The notes under the pieces were generated by a model. It worked only from the letters and a program-made list of their open reading frames with translations, made no database searches and was not told the origin of the DNA. A stretch of 64,000 nt of DNA from Chitinophagales bacterium (GTDB lineage: Bacteria > Bacteroidota > Bacteroidia > Chitinophagales > UBA10324), in the NCBI GenBank assembly GCA_025056305.1, contig JANWWJ010000028.1, positions 1-64,000 of the forward strand, written 5' to 3'. Each line of letters starts with the position of its first letter. Positions within the stretch are counted from its first letter, which is position 1. Made by a program: the position numbers and the translations under genes. Of the stretch, positions 23,872-34,162 are shown piece after piece.

Positions 23872-25710
23872 ATGCGCATCGTCTTCATTCAGCTTTGTTC
23901 GCTGTTGCTCATAGCCTATGCAGGGGCTGCTCAGCCCATCCAAAAAATACAGCCAGCATTTTGGTATGCAGGAATGAAACAAGAAACGTTGCAAGTTTTG
24001 ATTTACGGAAAAAAAATAGCGCAATGGACGCCTACGGTTTCAGGGCAGTCTGTTGTGCTGATGCGAACCCGGACAACAGAGAATCCTAATTATCTGTTTC
24101 TCTATCTGAGCTTGCGGGGTGCGCCGGCCCAAACTTGTACCCTTACGTTTACACAAGGAAAAAAGAAATTTCATCGATTGTATGAATTACGCCCACGCAA
24201 CCGCAAGCCGGAAGACGTGCAAGGATTTTCGCATAGTGATATTATTTATCTGTTGTTTCCCGATCGATTTGCTAATGGAGACCCCTCCAACGACGTGGTT
24301 GCCGGATTAAAAGAAAGCCGCGTGGACCGACTCCAGCCCGGCGCCCGTCATGGTGGTGATTTGCAAGGCATCATCAACAACCTGGATTATTTAGCCAGCC
24401 TGGGCATTACCTGCCTGTGGCTCAATCCCGTGCTTGAAAACGATCAACCGACTTTTTCTTACCACGGCTATGCCGCCACCGATCTGTACGAAGTGGATCC
24501 GCGCCTCGGAACCAATGAACTCTATGCCACCCTGGTGGCGAAGGCCCATGAGTATGGCATCAAGGTCATAAAAGATGTGATCTACAATCACATTGGAAAT
24601 GAAAATTTTTTAATACGTGATCCCGTCTCAGCCAAATGGGTTAACCAATGGGAACAGTTTACGCGTTGCAACTACCGGCCTTCAACGCTCATCGACCCCT
24701 ATGCCGCCCCCGGTGATACCCGCCGTACGGTTGCCGGCTGGTTTGATACGCATATGCCCGATTTAAATCAGACCGATACCTTGCTGGCTGATTATTTGAT
24801 TCAAAACACCATATGGTGGATTGAATATGCCCAGTTGGATGGTTTGCGCATAGATACCTATCCATATCCCTATCCTGAATTTATGAATCAATTGGTGCGC
24901 CGCGTCAGGACCGAGTATCCCAACCTCAGTATGGTGGGAGAAGTATGGGATCAAACGATCAACCACATTGCGTGGTTTCAAAAAGGATCTCCCCTCAATC
25001 GACGTGGTAATGAACTGGAATATCTGTTTGATTTCAACCTGTATTATGCCATTCGCGATGGATTGCGTGAACCCTTTGGCTGGACTACAGGTTTGACCCG
25101 TATTTACTATACGCTGGCACAAGATTTCGTTTACGGCGACCCCTATAAGCTCGTCACTTTTTTGGACAACCACGACGTCAGCCGTATTTATTCGGAACTG
25201 GGTGAGGATTTCAACAAATGGAAACAGGCTGTGACCTTGCTGCTGACGTTGCGCGGTATTCCTTGCATCTATTACGGCACGGAACTGCTCTTCAGCGGTT
25301 TTGCCAATCCGGATGGATTGGTGCGGCAAGATTTTCCCGGCGGATGGGCCACAGATGCCCGCAACAAATTTCTGCCGCAAGGGCGTACCGAACAGGAACA
25401 GGCTGCCTTTGACTACTTGCAAAAGTTAATTGAATTCCGAAAAGGACATCCGGCTCTTCAAACCGGAAAGATGCGGCATTATGTTCCGGAAAATGACACA
25501 TACGTGTTTTTTCGTTTTGATCAGCGCGACGTAGTGATGGTAGCCATCAACACTGCAGACCAACCCCGGAAACTGGATTATGCACGCTATGCCGATATGT
25601 TGCAAAAGCATAGCCAGGCCGTGGAAATAACCACCGGTGTTGTTTATGCCGACCTGAAAAATCTTGAAGTCCCCCCACGCGACAGTATGGTGCTGCTGTT
25701 GCGCCGGTAG
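23872..25710 (+). CDS. Secreted GH13 alpha-glucosidase of the cyclomaltodextrinase/neopullulanase type
   Basis: A 612-residue exported glycoside hydrolase. Signal peptide 'MRIVFIQLCSLLLIAYAGAAQ' suggests the periplasm. An N-terminal beta-sandwich (about residues 24-120) resembles the N-domain of cyclomaltodextrinases. The GH13 barrel follows: 'DIIYLLFPDRFANGDPSND', 'GVTCLWLNP'-like block 'LGITCLWLNPVLEN', 'KVIKDVIYNHIGNENF', the nucleophile Asp in 'LDGLRIDTYPYPY', the acid Glu in 'SMVGEVWDQ' and 'VTFLDNHDVSRIY'. It ends in a short beta-domain. It probably cuts starch oligosaccharides or cyclodextrins before uptake, like SusA. It converges with the MFS gene with one base between stops. Confidence 0.9.
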   Translation: MRIVFIQLCSLLLIAYAGAAQPIQKIQPAFWYAGMKQETLQVLIYGKKIAQWTPTVSGQSVVLMRTRTTENPNYLFLYLSLRGAPAQTCTLTFTQGKKKFHRLYELRPRNRKPEDVQGFSHSDIIYLLFPDRFANGDPSNDVVAGLKESRVDRLQPGARHGGDLQGIINNLDYLASLGITCLWLNPVLENDQPTFSYHGYAATDLYEVDPRLGTNELYATLVAKAHEYGIKVIKDVIYNHIGNENFLIRDPVSAKWVNQWEQFTRCNYRPSTLIDPYAAPGDTRRTVAGWFDTHMPDLNQTDTLLADYLIQNTIWWIEYAQLDGLRIDTYPYPYPEFMNQLVRRVRTEYPNLSMVGEVWDQTINHIAWFQKGSPLNRRGNELEYLFDFNLYYAIRDGLREPFGWTTGLTRIYYTLAQDFVYGDPYKLVTFLDNHDVSRIYSELGEDFNKWKQAVTLLLTLRGIPCIYYGTELLFSGFANPDGLVRQDFPGGWATDARNKFLPQGRTEQEQAAFDYLQKLIEFRKGHPALQTGKMRHYVPENDTYVFFRFDQRDVVMVAINTADQPRKLDYARYADMLQKHSQAVEITTGVVYADLKNLEVPPRDSMVLLLRR

Positions 25711-25711
25711 G

Positions 25712-27091
25712 TCAGCGGTTGCCAAAGCGGCGGTCGCCGCGATCTTCTACCCGAAGCACCGATACGGCAGCCAACACCAGCAATACGCCAGCGGCTACCA
25801 AAGCATAAATCGGCTGGTTTCCATAGGCATATTTGACCATCGGGCCACCGATCAGGCCATTTACGATTTGAGGAAAGGTAATAAAGAAATTAAAAATTCC
25901 CATATATATTCCCATCTTGCCGCTGGGAATCGCCCCTGCCAGGATGGCATACGGCATCGCCAGAATACTGGCCCAAGCAACGCCCACTGCTACCATGGAC
26001 AGCAGCAGCCATTGAGGATCGCGTATCACATACATGCTCATCAACCCCAAACCTCCCACCAGCAAGGCATAGAAATGCGTGCGCCGACGACCGATGCGGG
26101 CAGCAATGGCCGGCAAGAACAAAGCAAAAACGGCAGCCACACCGTTATAAACCCCGAACAAGATGCCTACCCAGTTTCCGGCATCTTGAAACCGTGCTGA
26201 GTGCACATCATCGACCGCTAAGCCGTAGTGGTGCGTGGCCAGTGCCGGTGTCGTAAACACCCACATGGAAAACAAGGCAAACCAGCTGAAAAACTGCACC
26301 ACACCCAGTTGCTTCATCGTGCGGGGCATGTGAGCAAAGTCACTTACGATTTGCCGAAACGGGTTGTACCTTTCTCTCTGCTCTTCATCACCAAAGTATT
26401 TCTTGTACTCCTCGGGCGGAAACTCTTTCGTCGTGATCACCGTCCACAGAATGGCAATCAAAAAAACGACGGCGCCGAAATAAAAAGCCATCTTGACGTT
26501 TTCCGGCACTTCACCGACGGCAGCGGTTTTGGCTATGCCCAACCATTCGGCAAACACGTAAGGCAGCCACGAGCCGACCACGGCGCCAATGCCAATGAGA
26601 AAGGTTTGTACAGCAAATCCTGTAGTGCGTTGCTCATCAGGAAGATTGTCGGCTACCAGGGCGCGGAACGGCTCCATAGCGATATTGAATGAGGCATCCA
26701 TAATCATCAAGATGCCGGCTCCGATGTATAAAGCCGGTAAAAGTCCGGCCAGCAGCGAAGCATTAGGCATGAACATGAGGCCCATGGAAGCCAGAATGGC
26801 ACCAGCCAAAAAATAGGGGCGCCGACGGCCCAACGCCGTCCAGGTGCGGTCGCTGAAATAACCTACCAGCGGCTGAATGATCATGCCCGTCAGCGGCGCG
26901 ACCAGCCAAAACCACGAAAGGTGTTCGACGTCGGCACCAAAGGTTTGTAAAATGCGGCTGGCATTGCCGTTCTGAAGGGCAAAGCCGAACTGAATGCCCA
27001 GAAAGCCAAAACTCATATTAAAAATTTGTATCAAAGACATGCGCGGCTTGGGCACCAAAACCGGAACAGAAGCAGATGCAGGGGTTGTCAT
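25712..27091 (-). CDS. SLC45-type MFS sugar transporter (probable maltose uptake)
   Basis: A 459-residue inner-membrane protein with about 12 hydrophobic segments. 'NMSFGFLGIQFGFALQNGNASRIL' and 'GMIIQPLVGYFSDRTWTALGRRRPYFLAGA' match the SLC45/GPH-related sucrose-maltose symporter branch of the major facilitator superfamily, including the loop 2-3 signature with the RRRP run. Bacteroidota members are usually next to alpha-glucosidases and take up maltose or maltodextrins by proton symport. It lies 12 bp downstream of the GH13 lipoprotein gene on the same strand, so the two likely form an operon, and faces the secreted GH13. The substrate is inferred from context. Confidence 0.88.
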   Translation of the reverse strand: MTTPASASVPVLVPKPRMSLIQIFNMSFGFLGIQFGFALQNGNASRILQTFGADVEHLSWFWLVAPLTGMIIQPLVGYFSDRTWTALGRRRPYFLAGAILASMGLMFMPNASLLAGLLPALYIGAGILMIMDASFNIAMEPFRALVADNLPDEQRTTGFAVQTFLIGIGAVVGSWLPYVFAEWLGIAKTAAVGEVPENVKMAFYFGAVVFLIAILWTVITTKEFPPEEYKKYFGDEEQRERYNPFRQIVSDFAHMPRTMKQLGVVQFFSWFALFSMWVFTTPALATHHYGLAVDDVHSARFQDAGNWVGILFGVYNGVAAVFALFLPAIAARIGRRRTHFYALLVGGLGLMSMYVIRDPQWLLLSMVAVGVAWASILAMPYAILAGAIPSGKMGIYMGIFNFFITFPQIVNGLIGGPMVKYAYGNQPIYALVAAGVLLVLAAVSVLRVEDRGDRRFGNR

Positions 27092-27103
27092 CGCAACTGA
27101 TGC

Positions 27104-28447
27104 TTAGGGTTTCTGTTTTGCCATCAATACATAATGATCAAAGGGATTCAGGCCAATCTCTTCATGAAAGGTTAGCGTCTGGCCCGTAATGATGTTGGTA
27201 AAGCGCTGGTGCGACAGAGCCTCAGGCACGGGATAGCGCACAGGGCGATTGCGGCAATTCACCACCACAAATACCGATTGGTCGTGATCTGCCTGACGTC
27301 GGTAACACAATACATCATCGCTGTTCCAAAACTCTATTGCACCCTTCTGTAAAGCGGCACTGTTGTGATAAAACTGCAACAGACGTTGATACCACTGCTG
27401 CAAGTCAGGCCTGGCCTGCCAGTCTATGATATACTTTTCAAAAAGATTGATGCGTTGCTCATATCCCACTTCCTGGCCATTATAGAGGAAGGGCACTCCT
27501 GGTAACGTCAGCTGAACCACAAAAGCCGCTTGTGCCCCTTTTTCACTGATGAAGACACGCTGGGGCACATCGTCCCAACTGTTTTCATCGTGATTGGTGA
27601 TGAAACGCAGGTGGCGGTATTGTGGGGGATAAAGCTGCTGTTCGCGCCGGTACAGCGAATCGATCAAACGGGCTGATGCTTGTCCGTTCCAAACTTTTTT
27701 AAGTCCATGATACATTTCCCAACCATAGGTCATGTTAAAGCCTGCCTCATACAGTTTGGGATCTGCTCCTTCGGCCAACATCAGCAGCGGTCGCAATTGC
27801 CGCAGATGTCCAATGGCCTCTTTCCAGAACTCCAACGGCACCATTTCGGCCACATCGCAACGAAAGCCATCAATGTTGAAACTGTCAATCCAGTATTTCA
27901 TGCTGGCAATTTGTGCATCCCACAGCGCCCGCTGCTCATAATTCAAGTCAGCGATGTCGGTCCAGTCTGGCACCGAAGGAATCATATGGCCAGCACTGTC
28001 GCGCGTGTACCATTCCGGATGTTGCTGCACCCACACATGATCCCATGCAGTGTGGTTGGCCACATGGTCCAGAATAATAAACATGCCGAGGGCATGTATC
28101 GAATCCACCAGCCTGCGGAAATCGGCCGCCGTCCCCAGATCGGGATGCAATGCTGTGTAATTGCGGATCGAATAGGGCGAGCCGTAGGTTCCTTTTTTCT
28201 TAACCAAACCCGTAGGCTGAACGGGCATCAGCCAAAGTACATTGACCCCCAACTGCCGCAGTCGCGGCAAATGCGCCAGCATGGCTTCGAAAGTGCCGGA
28301 CGCTGTGAAGTTGCGGACAAACACCTCATACATTACGATCTTTTCTATAGGTGGAACCGTATCTTGCCTGTTGACAGAAACGGGATTTGCCGGTTGCCGG
28401 CATGCCGTCAGCACGATCAAAAAGCAACCCAGAAACAGCTTACCCAT
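27104..28447 (-). CDS. GH13 alpha-amylase family lipoprotein
   Basis: A 447-residue glycoside hydrolase with a lipoprotein signal (MGKLFLGCFLIVLTAC, lipidated Cys at residue 16), so it is membrane-anchored in the periplasm or at the surface. The GH13 barrel shows 'VMYEVFVRNFTASGTF', 'GVNVLWLMPVQPTG', 'YTALHPDLGTAADF', 'FIILDHVANHTAWDH', nucleophile Asp in 'IDGFRCDVAEMVP', acid Glu in 'LMLAEGADP' and 'FITNHDENSWD'. All three carboxylates are present. The track start (28459) is a TTG; the ATG at 28447 begins the lipobox peptide. It precedes the MFS gene in a likely maltodextrin operon. Exact activity (amylase or maltogenic type) cannot be told. Confidence 0.9.
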   Translation of the reverse strand: MGKLFLGCFLIVLTACRQPANPVSVNRQDTVPPIEKIVMYEVFVRNFTASGTFEAMLAHLPRLRQLGVNVLWLMPVQPTGLVKKKGTYGSPYSIRNYTALHPDLGTAADFRRLVDSIHALGMFIILDHVANHTAWDHVWVQQHPEWYTRDSAGHMIPSVPDWTDIADLNYEQRALWDAQIASMKYWIDSFNIDGFRCDVAEMVPLEFWKEAIGHLRQLRPLLMLAEGADPKLYEAGFNMTYGWEMYHGLKKVWNGQASARLIDSLYRREQQLYPPQYRHLRFITNHDENSWDDVPQRVFISEKGAQAAFVVQLTLPGVPFLYNGQEVGYEQRINLFEKYIIDWQARPDLQQWYQRLLQFYHNSAALQKGAIEFWNSDDVLCYRRQADHDQSVFVVVNCRNRPVRYPVPEALSHQRFTNIITGQTLTFHEEIGLNPFDHYVLMAKQKP

Positions 28448-28546
28448 AAGCAGGGGCAAGATGCAGATTTTCTTGATTTTTCAAAAAACCCAAGCCAGGC
28501 AGAAACTTGCAGCCAGTGCTTCATCCAAACCGCCTTGGGGGTGGGC

Positions 28547-28554
28547 TAACTTTG
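28547..28554 (+). promoter_or_regulatory. Putative -7 element of uvrA, 5 nt from the start codon
   Basis: TAACTTTG is an exact TAnnTTTG match, followed by TGCGC and the ATG at 28560. No correctly spaced -33 TTTG is visible. The position supports 28560 as the true start and suggests a leaderless message. Confidence 0.5.
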
Positions 28555-28559
28555 TGCGC

Positions 28560-31454
28560 ATGGCTTCCGAGCCTGACGTGTTTACCGTTGCCGCTGCCCC
28601 TGCTGAGTTGCCGCCAATAGCAGAGGGGGAAATTCCTTTTCTGGAAGTGCTGGGAGCACGGGTGCATAATCTGAAAAACATCAACGTGCGTATTCCACGC
28701 AACCGGGTTGTGGTGATCACCGGCATCAGCGGCAGCGGAAAATCTTCCCTGGCTTTTGACACCATCTATGCCGAAGGGCAACGCCGCTATATGGAAAGCA
28801 TGAGCAGCTATGCCCGCCAATTCGTCGGCAGTTTCGAACGGCCCGACGTAGACGACATTCGCGGCCTCAGCCCCGTTGTTGCCATAGAACAAAAAACCGT
28901 CAGCAAAAATCCTCGCTCCACCGTAGGTACTATTACCGAAGTCTATGATTTCCTGCGGTTGCTTTTCGCCCGTTGTGCCGACGCCTATTCACACCTCAGC
29001 GGCCAAAAAATGGTTCAATACACCGAAGAACAAATGGCCGACATCATCCGGCAACAAATGGCCGGCCAGCGCATCCTCTTGCTTGCACCGCTGGTACGCG
29101 GCCGCAAAGGACACTACCGAGAACTGTTTGAAACCTATCGGCGTCAGGGCTATCTAAAGGTGCGCGTCGATGGTGAGCTGCGAGACCTCAAGGAAAAAAT
29201 GCAGGTAGACCGCTATAGCATCCACGACATTGAGTTGGTCGTTGACCGATTAGACGTAACAGCAGCCAGCGCTGAGCGACTGGACCGCAGCATACGTCTG
29301 GCCCTGCGCCTGGGTAAAGGCATGCTTATGGTAATTAATGAGCAGAATCAGATTCTCCACTTCAGCCGCACACTGATCGATCCGCTTACCGGCATCTCGT
29401 ATGAAATGCCTTCACCCAACACTTTTTCCTTCAATTCGCCATACGGTGCCTGCCCCCGCTGTAAGGGCCTGGGCTTTACGCACGAAGTGCGCAAAGAGGA
29501 CATCATACCCGATCCAAATAAAAGCATCAATGAGGGTGGCATAGCTCCTTTGGGTTTGTCACGCGACAACTTTGTCTTCCAGCAATTGCGCGCCATAGCC
29601 GCTCGCTACCGCTTTACCTTGGCTAAACCGATCAAAGAAATTCCCAAAGAAGCGCTAAACCTCATTCTGTACGGCAGCACGGATGAAAAAGTAGCCCTTG
29701 AGCTCCAGTTTGATGAGCACCTCCCACAAGAATACAGCACCACTTTCGAAGGGGTAGTTCCCATGCTGTACCGGTGGTACCGCGATTCGGAATCGGAGCG
29801 CCTTCGCCGATGGGCCGAATCGTTCATGACTGAAGTGGTATGTCCTGAATGTCAAGGCAGTCGCCTCAAGAAAGAATCCCTCAGTTTCCGCATCGCCGGA
29901 AAAAACATTTATGATCTGGCGCAAATGAGCATCAGAACACTGGTGCATTGGTTTGACATGCTGCCCGATCAGCTAAGCGAGCGCCAACGCCTCATCGGCC
30001 AGGAAGTCATTAAAGAGCTGAAAGCCCGCCTTCGTTTTTTGTGCGATGTGGGCCTGGATTACTTGACGCTCAACAGGCCTGCACGGTCTTTATCCGGCGG
30101 CGAAAGCCAACGCATTCGATTGGCCACGCAAATGGGCTCCCAGCTGGTGGGCATCACCTATATCTTGGATGAGCCCAGCATTGGCTTGCACCAGCGTGAC
30201 AACCGTCGGCTGATCCATGCCCTCCATCAGCTCAGCCGCACCGGCAACACCATCATTGTCGTCGAACACGATAAGGACATTATGCTTTCTGCGGACTATG
30301 TTATTGATTTGGGTCCTGGCGCCGGTGAGCACGGCGGCTACGTGGTGAGTGAAGGCCCGCCGCACAGCGATAACGGCACCCATTCGCTTACGGTCGAATA
30401 CCTGAAAGGCCAACGGGAAATCCGCGTCCCCTCTTCACGCCGTAAAGGGCAGGGACGGAAGCTGAAGCTTCGGGGCTGCCGCGGCAACAACCTCAAAAAC
30501 ATCACGGTGAGTTTTCCCTTGGGTTGTTTGATTGGAATTACCGGCGTTTCCGGCAGCGGAAAATCTTCGCTAATCACAGAAACCCTTTATCCCATACTAA
30601 GCAACCACTTTTACGGCTCGCGATATAAACCTCTGCCGTACGAGTCCATTGAAGGGCTGGAGTTTATCGATAAGGTCATCGAAATAGATCAATCTCCCAT
30701 AGGCCGCACCCCGCGCAGCAATCCTGCTACCTACATCAATGTGTTTACAGAAATCCGTCAGCTATTCAGTCAGCTGCCTGAAAGCCGGATGCGTGGGTAT
30801 GCACCCGGACGCTTTTCGTTCAATGTAAAGGGGGGAAGATGCGAGGCCTGTCAAGGTGGCGGGATGCGCCTTATCGAAATGAGCTTTTTACCTGACGTGT
30901 ATGTGATCTGCGAAAAATGTTTAGGACGCCGATACAACCGCGAAACTTTGGAAATAAGATACCGGGGAAAAAACATTAGTGAAATCCTTGATATGACTGT
31001 TGCCGAAGCGGTGACGTTTTTTGAACCCTATCCTTCTATTTGCCGCAAGCTTCGTACGTTGCAGGAGGTAGGGCTGGGCTATCTTCGACTGGGCCAGCAG
31101 GCCACGACGCTCAGCGGCGGCGAAGCGCAGCGGGTCAAGCTTTCGGCTGAGCTGGCGCGTCGCGATACCGGGCGCACCTTTTACATTTTAGATGAACCCA
31201 CCACAGGCCTTCATTTTGAAGACATCCGCCTGCTGATGGAGGTGCTCAACCGTTTAGTGGATAAAGGAAATACGGTTGTCATTATTGAACACAATCTGGA
31301 CGTCATTAAGCTCGCCGACTATATCATTGACCTCGGGCCAGAAGGGGGTGATGAGGGAGGATATGTTGTGGCCGAAGGTACACCTGAAGCCATCGTAGCC
31401 GCTGGCATCGGATATACGGCCCAGTTTTTAGCGCGGGAGCTGGCAGCCGCTTAA
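28560..31454 (+). CDS. uvrA: Excinuclease ABC subunit A
   Basis: UvrA is the damage-sensing ATPase of nucleotide excision repair. The 964-residue protein has two ABC ATPase modules: Walker A '[25 protein letters not shown]' near residue 60 and '[19 protein letters not shown]' near 660; signatures '[15 protein letters not shown]' and '[16 protein letters not shown]'; Walker B '[14 protein letters not shown]' and '[15 protein letters not shown]'. Zinc-finger cysteines are seen in 'CPRCKGLGF'/'CPECQGSRL' and 'CEACQGGG'/'[10 protein letters not shown]'. The 106 extra residues of the track ORF overlap the divergent amylase gene antisense; I start at 28560, next to the -7 element. A short non-homologous N-terminal extension of about 30 residues precedes '[16 protein letters not shown]'. 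Confidence 0.96.
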   Translation: MASEPDVFTVAAAPAELPPIAEGEIPFLEVLGARVHNLKNINVRIPRNRVVVITGISGSGKSSLAFDTIYAEGQRRYMESMSSYARQFVGSFERPDVDDIRGLSPVVAIEQKTVSKNPRSTVGTITEVYDFLRLLFARCADAYSHLSGQKMVQYTEEQMADIIRQQMAGQRILLLAPLVRGRKGHYRELFETYRRQGYLKVRVDGELRDLKEKMQVDRYSIHDIELVVDRLDVTAASAERLDRSIRLALRLGKGMLMVINEQNQILHFSRTLIDPLTGISYEMPSPNTFSFNSPYGACPRCKGLGFTHEVRKEDIIPDPNKSINEGGIAPLGLSRDNFVFQQLRAIAARYRFTLAKPIKEIPKEALNLILYGSTDEKVALELQFDEHLPQEYSTTFEGVVPMLYRWYRDSESERLRRWAESFMTEVVCPECQGSRLKKESLSFRIAGKNIYDLAQMSIRTLVHWFDMLPDQLSERQRLIGQEVIKELKARLRFLCDVGLDYLTLNRPARSLSGGESQRIRLATQMGSQLVGITYILDEPSIGLHQRDNRRLIHALHQLSRTGNTIIVVEHDKDIMLSADYVIDLGPGAGEHGGYVVSEGPPHSDNGTHSLTVEYLKGQREIRVPSSRRKGQGRKLKLRGCRGNNLKNITVSFPLGCLIGITGVSGSGKSSLITETLYPILSNHFYGSRYKPLPYESIEGLEFIDKVIEIDQSPIGRTPRSNPATYINVFTEIRQLFSQLPESRMRGYAPGRFSFNVKGGRCEACQGGGMRLIEMSFLPDVYVICEKCLGRRYNRETLEIRYRGKNISEILDMTVAEAVTFFEPYPSICRKLRTLQEVGLGYLRLGQQATTLSGGEAQRVKLSAELARRDTGRTFYILDEPTTGLHFEDIRLLMEVLNRLVDKGNTVVIIEHNLDVIKLADYIIDLGPEGGDEGGYVVAEGTPEAIVAAGIGYTAQFLARELAAA

Positions 31455-31530
31455 CAAATTCATCCGCTGCCTTAACTGTGCAGTGCGAAAAATCGTAATA
31501 CGAAAAGGATCTTTGGTGTTTCACACGCTT

Positions 31531-32061
31531 ATGCCGCGGCTCTTTTTCGCTATACCCGTTCCGGAAACGAATGCAGCAATGCTCTTTGGGCTGCTTCGCC
31601 ACCGAGTTGCGGCTACGGTTCGGCTAACCGAACCCATGTACCAGCACATTACGGTTCATTTTCTTGGATCCATGCCCGAGCAGCAGTTGCCGGAGCTGTG
31701 TGAGCGGGCCGCTCTGCTGTGCGAAAAACAGGAAGCTTTTACGCTCTCCTTCACCCATCTCACCTACGTACCTTCAGCGCATAGGCCTCAGATGATCTGG
31801 CTTCAAGGCGAGCCGCACGATGCGTTCAACCATCTGGTAGCGGCTTTCCGCACACAGTTTCCTACCGGCGAACAAAGGCCTCCGCTGCCCCATGTAACGC
31901 TGGCCCGCATGAAGACGTTGCGCCGTCCTCCCATGCCCCTTCCTGCCATTAAGCCTATTCACGTTGAAGTTCATGAAATTCACCTGTGGCAATCACTCAC
32001 CCTTCCGCAAGGAGCTCGTTATGAGCCACTCCACCGATGGCCTTTGCTTTCTTCACCATAA
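31531..32061 (+). CDS. thpR: RNA 2',3'-cyclic phosphodiesterase (2H family)
   Basis: A 176-residue 2H phosphoesterase. The two catalytic HxT/S-type motifs are 'QHITVHFLGSM' (His39) and 'LPHVTLARMKTL' near residue 125, both intact. The protein begins 'MPRLFFAIPVPETNAAM', the usual LigT/ThpR start, so I use the ATG at 31531 rather than the GTG at 31483. The enzyme opens 2',3'-cyclic phosphates on RNA to 2'-phosphates. It lies between uvrA and kbl without overlap; no shared function is evident. Confidence 0.9.
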   Translation: MPRLFFAIPVPETNAAMLFGLLRHRVAATVRLTEPMYQHITVHFLGSMPEQQLPELCERAALLCEKQEAFTLSFTHLTYVPSAHRPQMIWLQGEPHDAFNHLVAAFRTQFPTGEQRPPLPHVTLARMKTLRRPPMPLPAIKPIHVEVHEIHLWQSLTLPQGARYEPLHRWPLLSSP

Positions 32062-32103
32062 AATCGACCAGCCGCTATCTTCGTCAGCATTAACTTTTTT
32101 TTC

Positions 32104-33288
32104 ATGTACACCATTCAGCAACGCCTTCGTGAAGAACTGGATCAATTGCGTCAATCGGGGCTTTACAAAGAAGAGCGCATCATCGAATCGGCGCAAGGGC
32201 CAGAAATCATCGTGAACGGCCGTACCGTTCTCAACTTTTGCGCCAATAATTATCTGGGCCTGAGCAGCCATCCTAAAGTGATTGCCGCTGCACACCAAAC
32301 CATTGACCGGCGTGGTTATGGCATGAGCAGTGTGCGCTTTATCTGCGGCACACAAGACATCCACCGGCAGCTGGAACGCAAGATTGCTTCCTTTCTGGGT
32401 ACCGACGATGCCATCTTGTACGTAGCCGCCTTTGACGCCAACGGCGGTGTGTTTGAGCCGCTGTTCAACGATCAGGATGCCATTATCAGCGACGAACTGA
32501 ACCATGCCTCTATTATCGACGGCATTCGATTGTGTAAAGCGCAACGCTTCCGCTATCGAAACAACGACATGGAAGATCTGGAAAAACAGTTGCAGGCAGC
32601 ATCGGCTTGCCGCAGCCGCATCATCGTTACCGACGGTGTGTTTTCCATGGACGGCACCGTGGCTCGGTTGGCCGATATTGTGGCGCTGGCTCGCAAGTAT
32701 GAGGCTCTGGTCATGGTGGACGACTCCCATGCCACCGGTTTCGTCGGCCCTACGGGTCGCGGTACACCTGAACTGTGGAACGTAAAGGATGAAGTGGACA
32801 TCATCACCAGCACGCTGGGTAAAGCCCTTGGTGGAGCTTGTGGTGGCTTTACAGCCGGCCGTCAGGAAATTATTGATGTGTTGCGCCAGCGATCTCGCCC
32901 CTACCTGTTTTCCAACAGTGTGCCGCCACCCATTATAGGCGCTGCTCTGGCCGTCTTTGAGATGATTTCAGAAACCACGGCTTTGCGCGACAAGCTGGAA
33001 GAAAACACGCGCTACTTCCGCCAGCGCATGACGGAAGCCGGCTTTGACATTAAACCGGGTGATCATCCCATCGTTCCCATTATGCTTTACGATTCGGTAT
33101 TGGCTCAGAAGATGGCCGCCGCCCTGTTGGAAGAAGGGATTTATGTGATTGGCTTCTTTTACCCTGTCGTGCCGCGAGGGTTGGCCCGCATTCGCGTGCA
33201 ATTATCGGCAGCCCATGAACGCCATCATCTGGATCAAGCTGTGGACGCCTTTATCAAGGTAGGCAAAGCCATGAACATCATCCGTTGA
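32104..33288 (+). CDS. kbl: Glycine C-acetyltransferase (2-amino-3-ketobutyrate CoA ligase)
   Basis: A PLP enzyme of the alpha-oxoamine synthase family that cleaves 2-amino-3-ketobutyrate with CoA to glycine and acetyl-CoA in threonine breakdown. Seen are '[19 protein letters not shown]', '[21 protein letters not shown]', '[12 protein letters not shown]', '[21 protein letters not shown]' and the PLP lysine at residue 240 in '[10 protein letters not shown]'. These Kbl-specific blocks favour it over serine palmitoyltransferase or BioF. Its usual partner threonine dehydrogenase (tdh) is not adjacent. The last 11 bp overlap the convergent scpA. Confidence 0.92.
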   Translation: MYTIQQRLREELDQLRQSGLYKEERIIESAQGPEIIVNGRTVLNFCANNYLGLSSHPKVIAAAHQTIDRRGYGMSSVRFICGTQDIHRQLERKIASFLGTDDAILYVAAFDANGGVFEPLFNDQDAIISDELNHASIIDGIRLCKAQRFRYRNNDMEDLEKQLQAASACRSRIIVTDGVFSMDGTVARLADIVALARKYEALVMVDDSHATGFVGPTGRGTPELWNVKDEVDIITSTLGKALGGACGGFTAGRQEIIDVLRQRSRPYLFSNSVPPPIIGAALAVFEMISETTALRDKLEENTRYFRQRMTEAGFDIKPGDHPIVPIMLYDSVLAQKMAAALLEEGIYVIGFFYPVVPRGLARIRVQLSAAHERHHLDQAVDAFIKVGKAMNIIR

Positions 33289-34054
33289 CTACGGCAACTG
33301 CTTGTTCTGTTTTGCGAAAAATTACAAACTGATTGTACGCCTCGCCGCATTCGATGTCGATCTGCTGTTCTAAGATGAGATCTAAAAGTGCCAGAAATCT
33401 AAAGATGGCGTGCATGCGGTCGTTGCACGCATGAAAAATATCCTCAAACGAAACGGTAATTGCTGCCTCAACCTGCTGCAACAGAAATTGTTTTTCTTCC
33501 TCTATGCTGTAGGGATAGGGAACAACGGTGAGCGATGGCCGTTGTTGTTCCGACCAGCGATTCATGACGCGCTCATAGGCACGCAACAACTTCAGCAAAG
33601 ACAGCGAATGCAATTCCATCTCACCGGTCCATCGAAGCAGTCGCTGACGGTTTTCGTGAGCGGCATAGCCCCGCTCAAACAGTTTGCTGCGCTCCGCTTC
33701 CAGCCGCCGCAGTTCTTGCACTACATCCTTGTACCGTTTGTATTCGAGCAGCTGCCGCACCAACTCAGCCCGCGGATCTGCTTCTTCCTCGCTTTTCGGC
33801 TCCGGTCGCCTGGGCAAAAGCATCTTGGCCTTAATGCGCATGAGCGTGGCTGCTACTACAATAAACTCACTGGCCAGTTCAATATTTTTCTCTGACGCCT
33901 GACGGATGTATTCTAAAAAATCATGAGTGACCTTTGCTATGGGAATATCGTAGATGTCCAGTTCATCGCGTTGGATAAAGAACAACAATAAGTCAAACGG
34001 GCCTTCAAAGTGCGGCAATCGGACTTCGTAGCTGACTGCCTGTTCGGTGGCCAT
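33278..34054 (-). CDS. scpA: Segregation and condensation protein A
   Basis: ScpA is the kleisin that bridges SMC ATPase heads with ScpB in chromosome condensation. The 258-residue protein begins '[50 protein letters not shown]', the classic kleisin N-domain, and has '[22 protein letters not shown]' and a C-terminal winged-helix region ('[29 protein letters not shown]'). The track start (34063) is a TTG; the ATG at 34054 lies 16 nt after an exact -7 element. scpB is not adjacent, as is common in Bacteroidota. Confidence 0.93.
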   Translation of the reverse strand: MATEQAVSYEVRLPHFEGPFDLLLFFIQRDELDIYDIPIAKVTHDFLEYIRQASEKNIELASEFIVVAATLMRIKAKMLLPRRPEPKSEEEADPRAELVRQLLEYKRYKDVVQELRRLEAERSKLFERGYAAHENRQRLLRWTGEMELHSLSLLKLLRAYERVMNRWSEQQRPSLTVVPYPYSIEEEKQFLLQQVEAAITVSFEDIFHACNDRMHAIFRFLALLDLILEQQIDIECGEAYNQFVIFRKTEQAVAVVNG

Positions 34055-34070
34055 GCCCTTCAATTAGCAT

Positions 34071-34078
34071 CAAAAGTA
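34071..34078 (-). promoter_or_regulatory. Putative -7 element of scpA
   Basis: The minus strand reads TACTTTTG, an exact TAnnTTTG match 16 nt before the ATG at 34054. No -33 element at the right distance. It lies in the divergent scpA-dxs spacer. Confidence 0.4.
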
Positions 34079-34162
34079 ACCTATCCGACTTCCCTGGCTG
34101 CGTTAGAGAAAGCCAACATTTCCACAATGATCCCAGACTACCTTAGCTTCGCAGCTTAGATA

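Noticed and set aside
27680-28549. 289-residue plus-strand ORF
   Set aside because: Antisense to the GH13 lipoprotein gene, whose catalytic motifs are intact; composition (many His, Gln, Cys) is that of a shadow frame.
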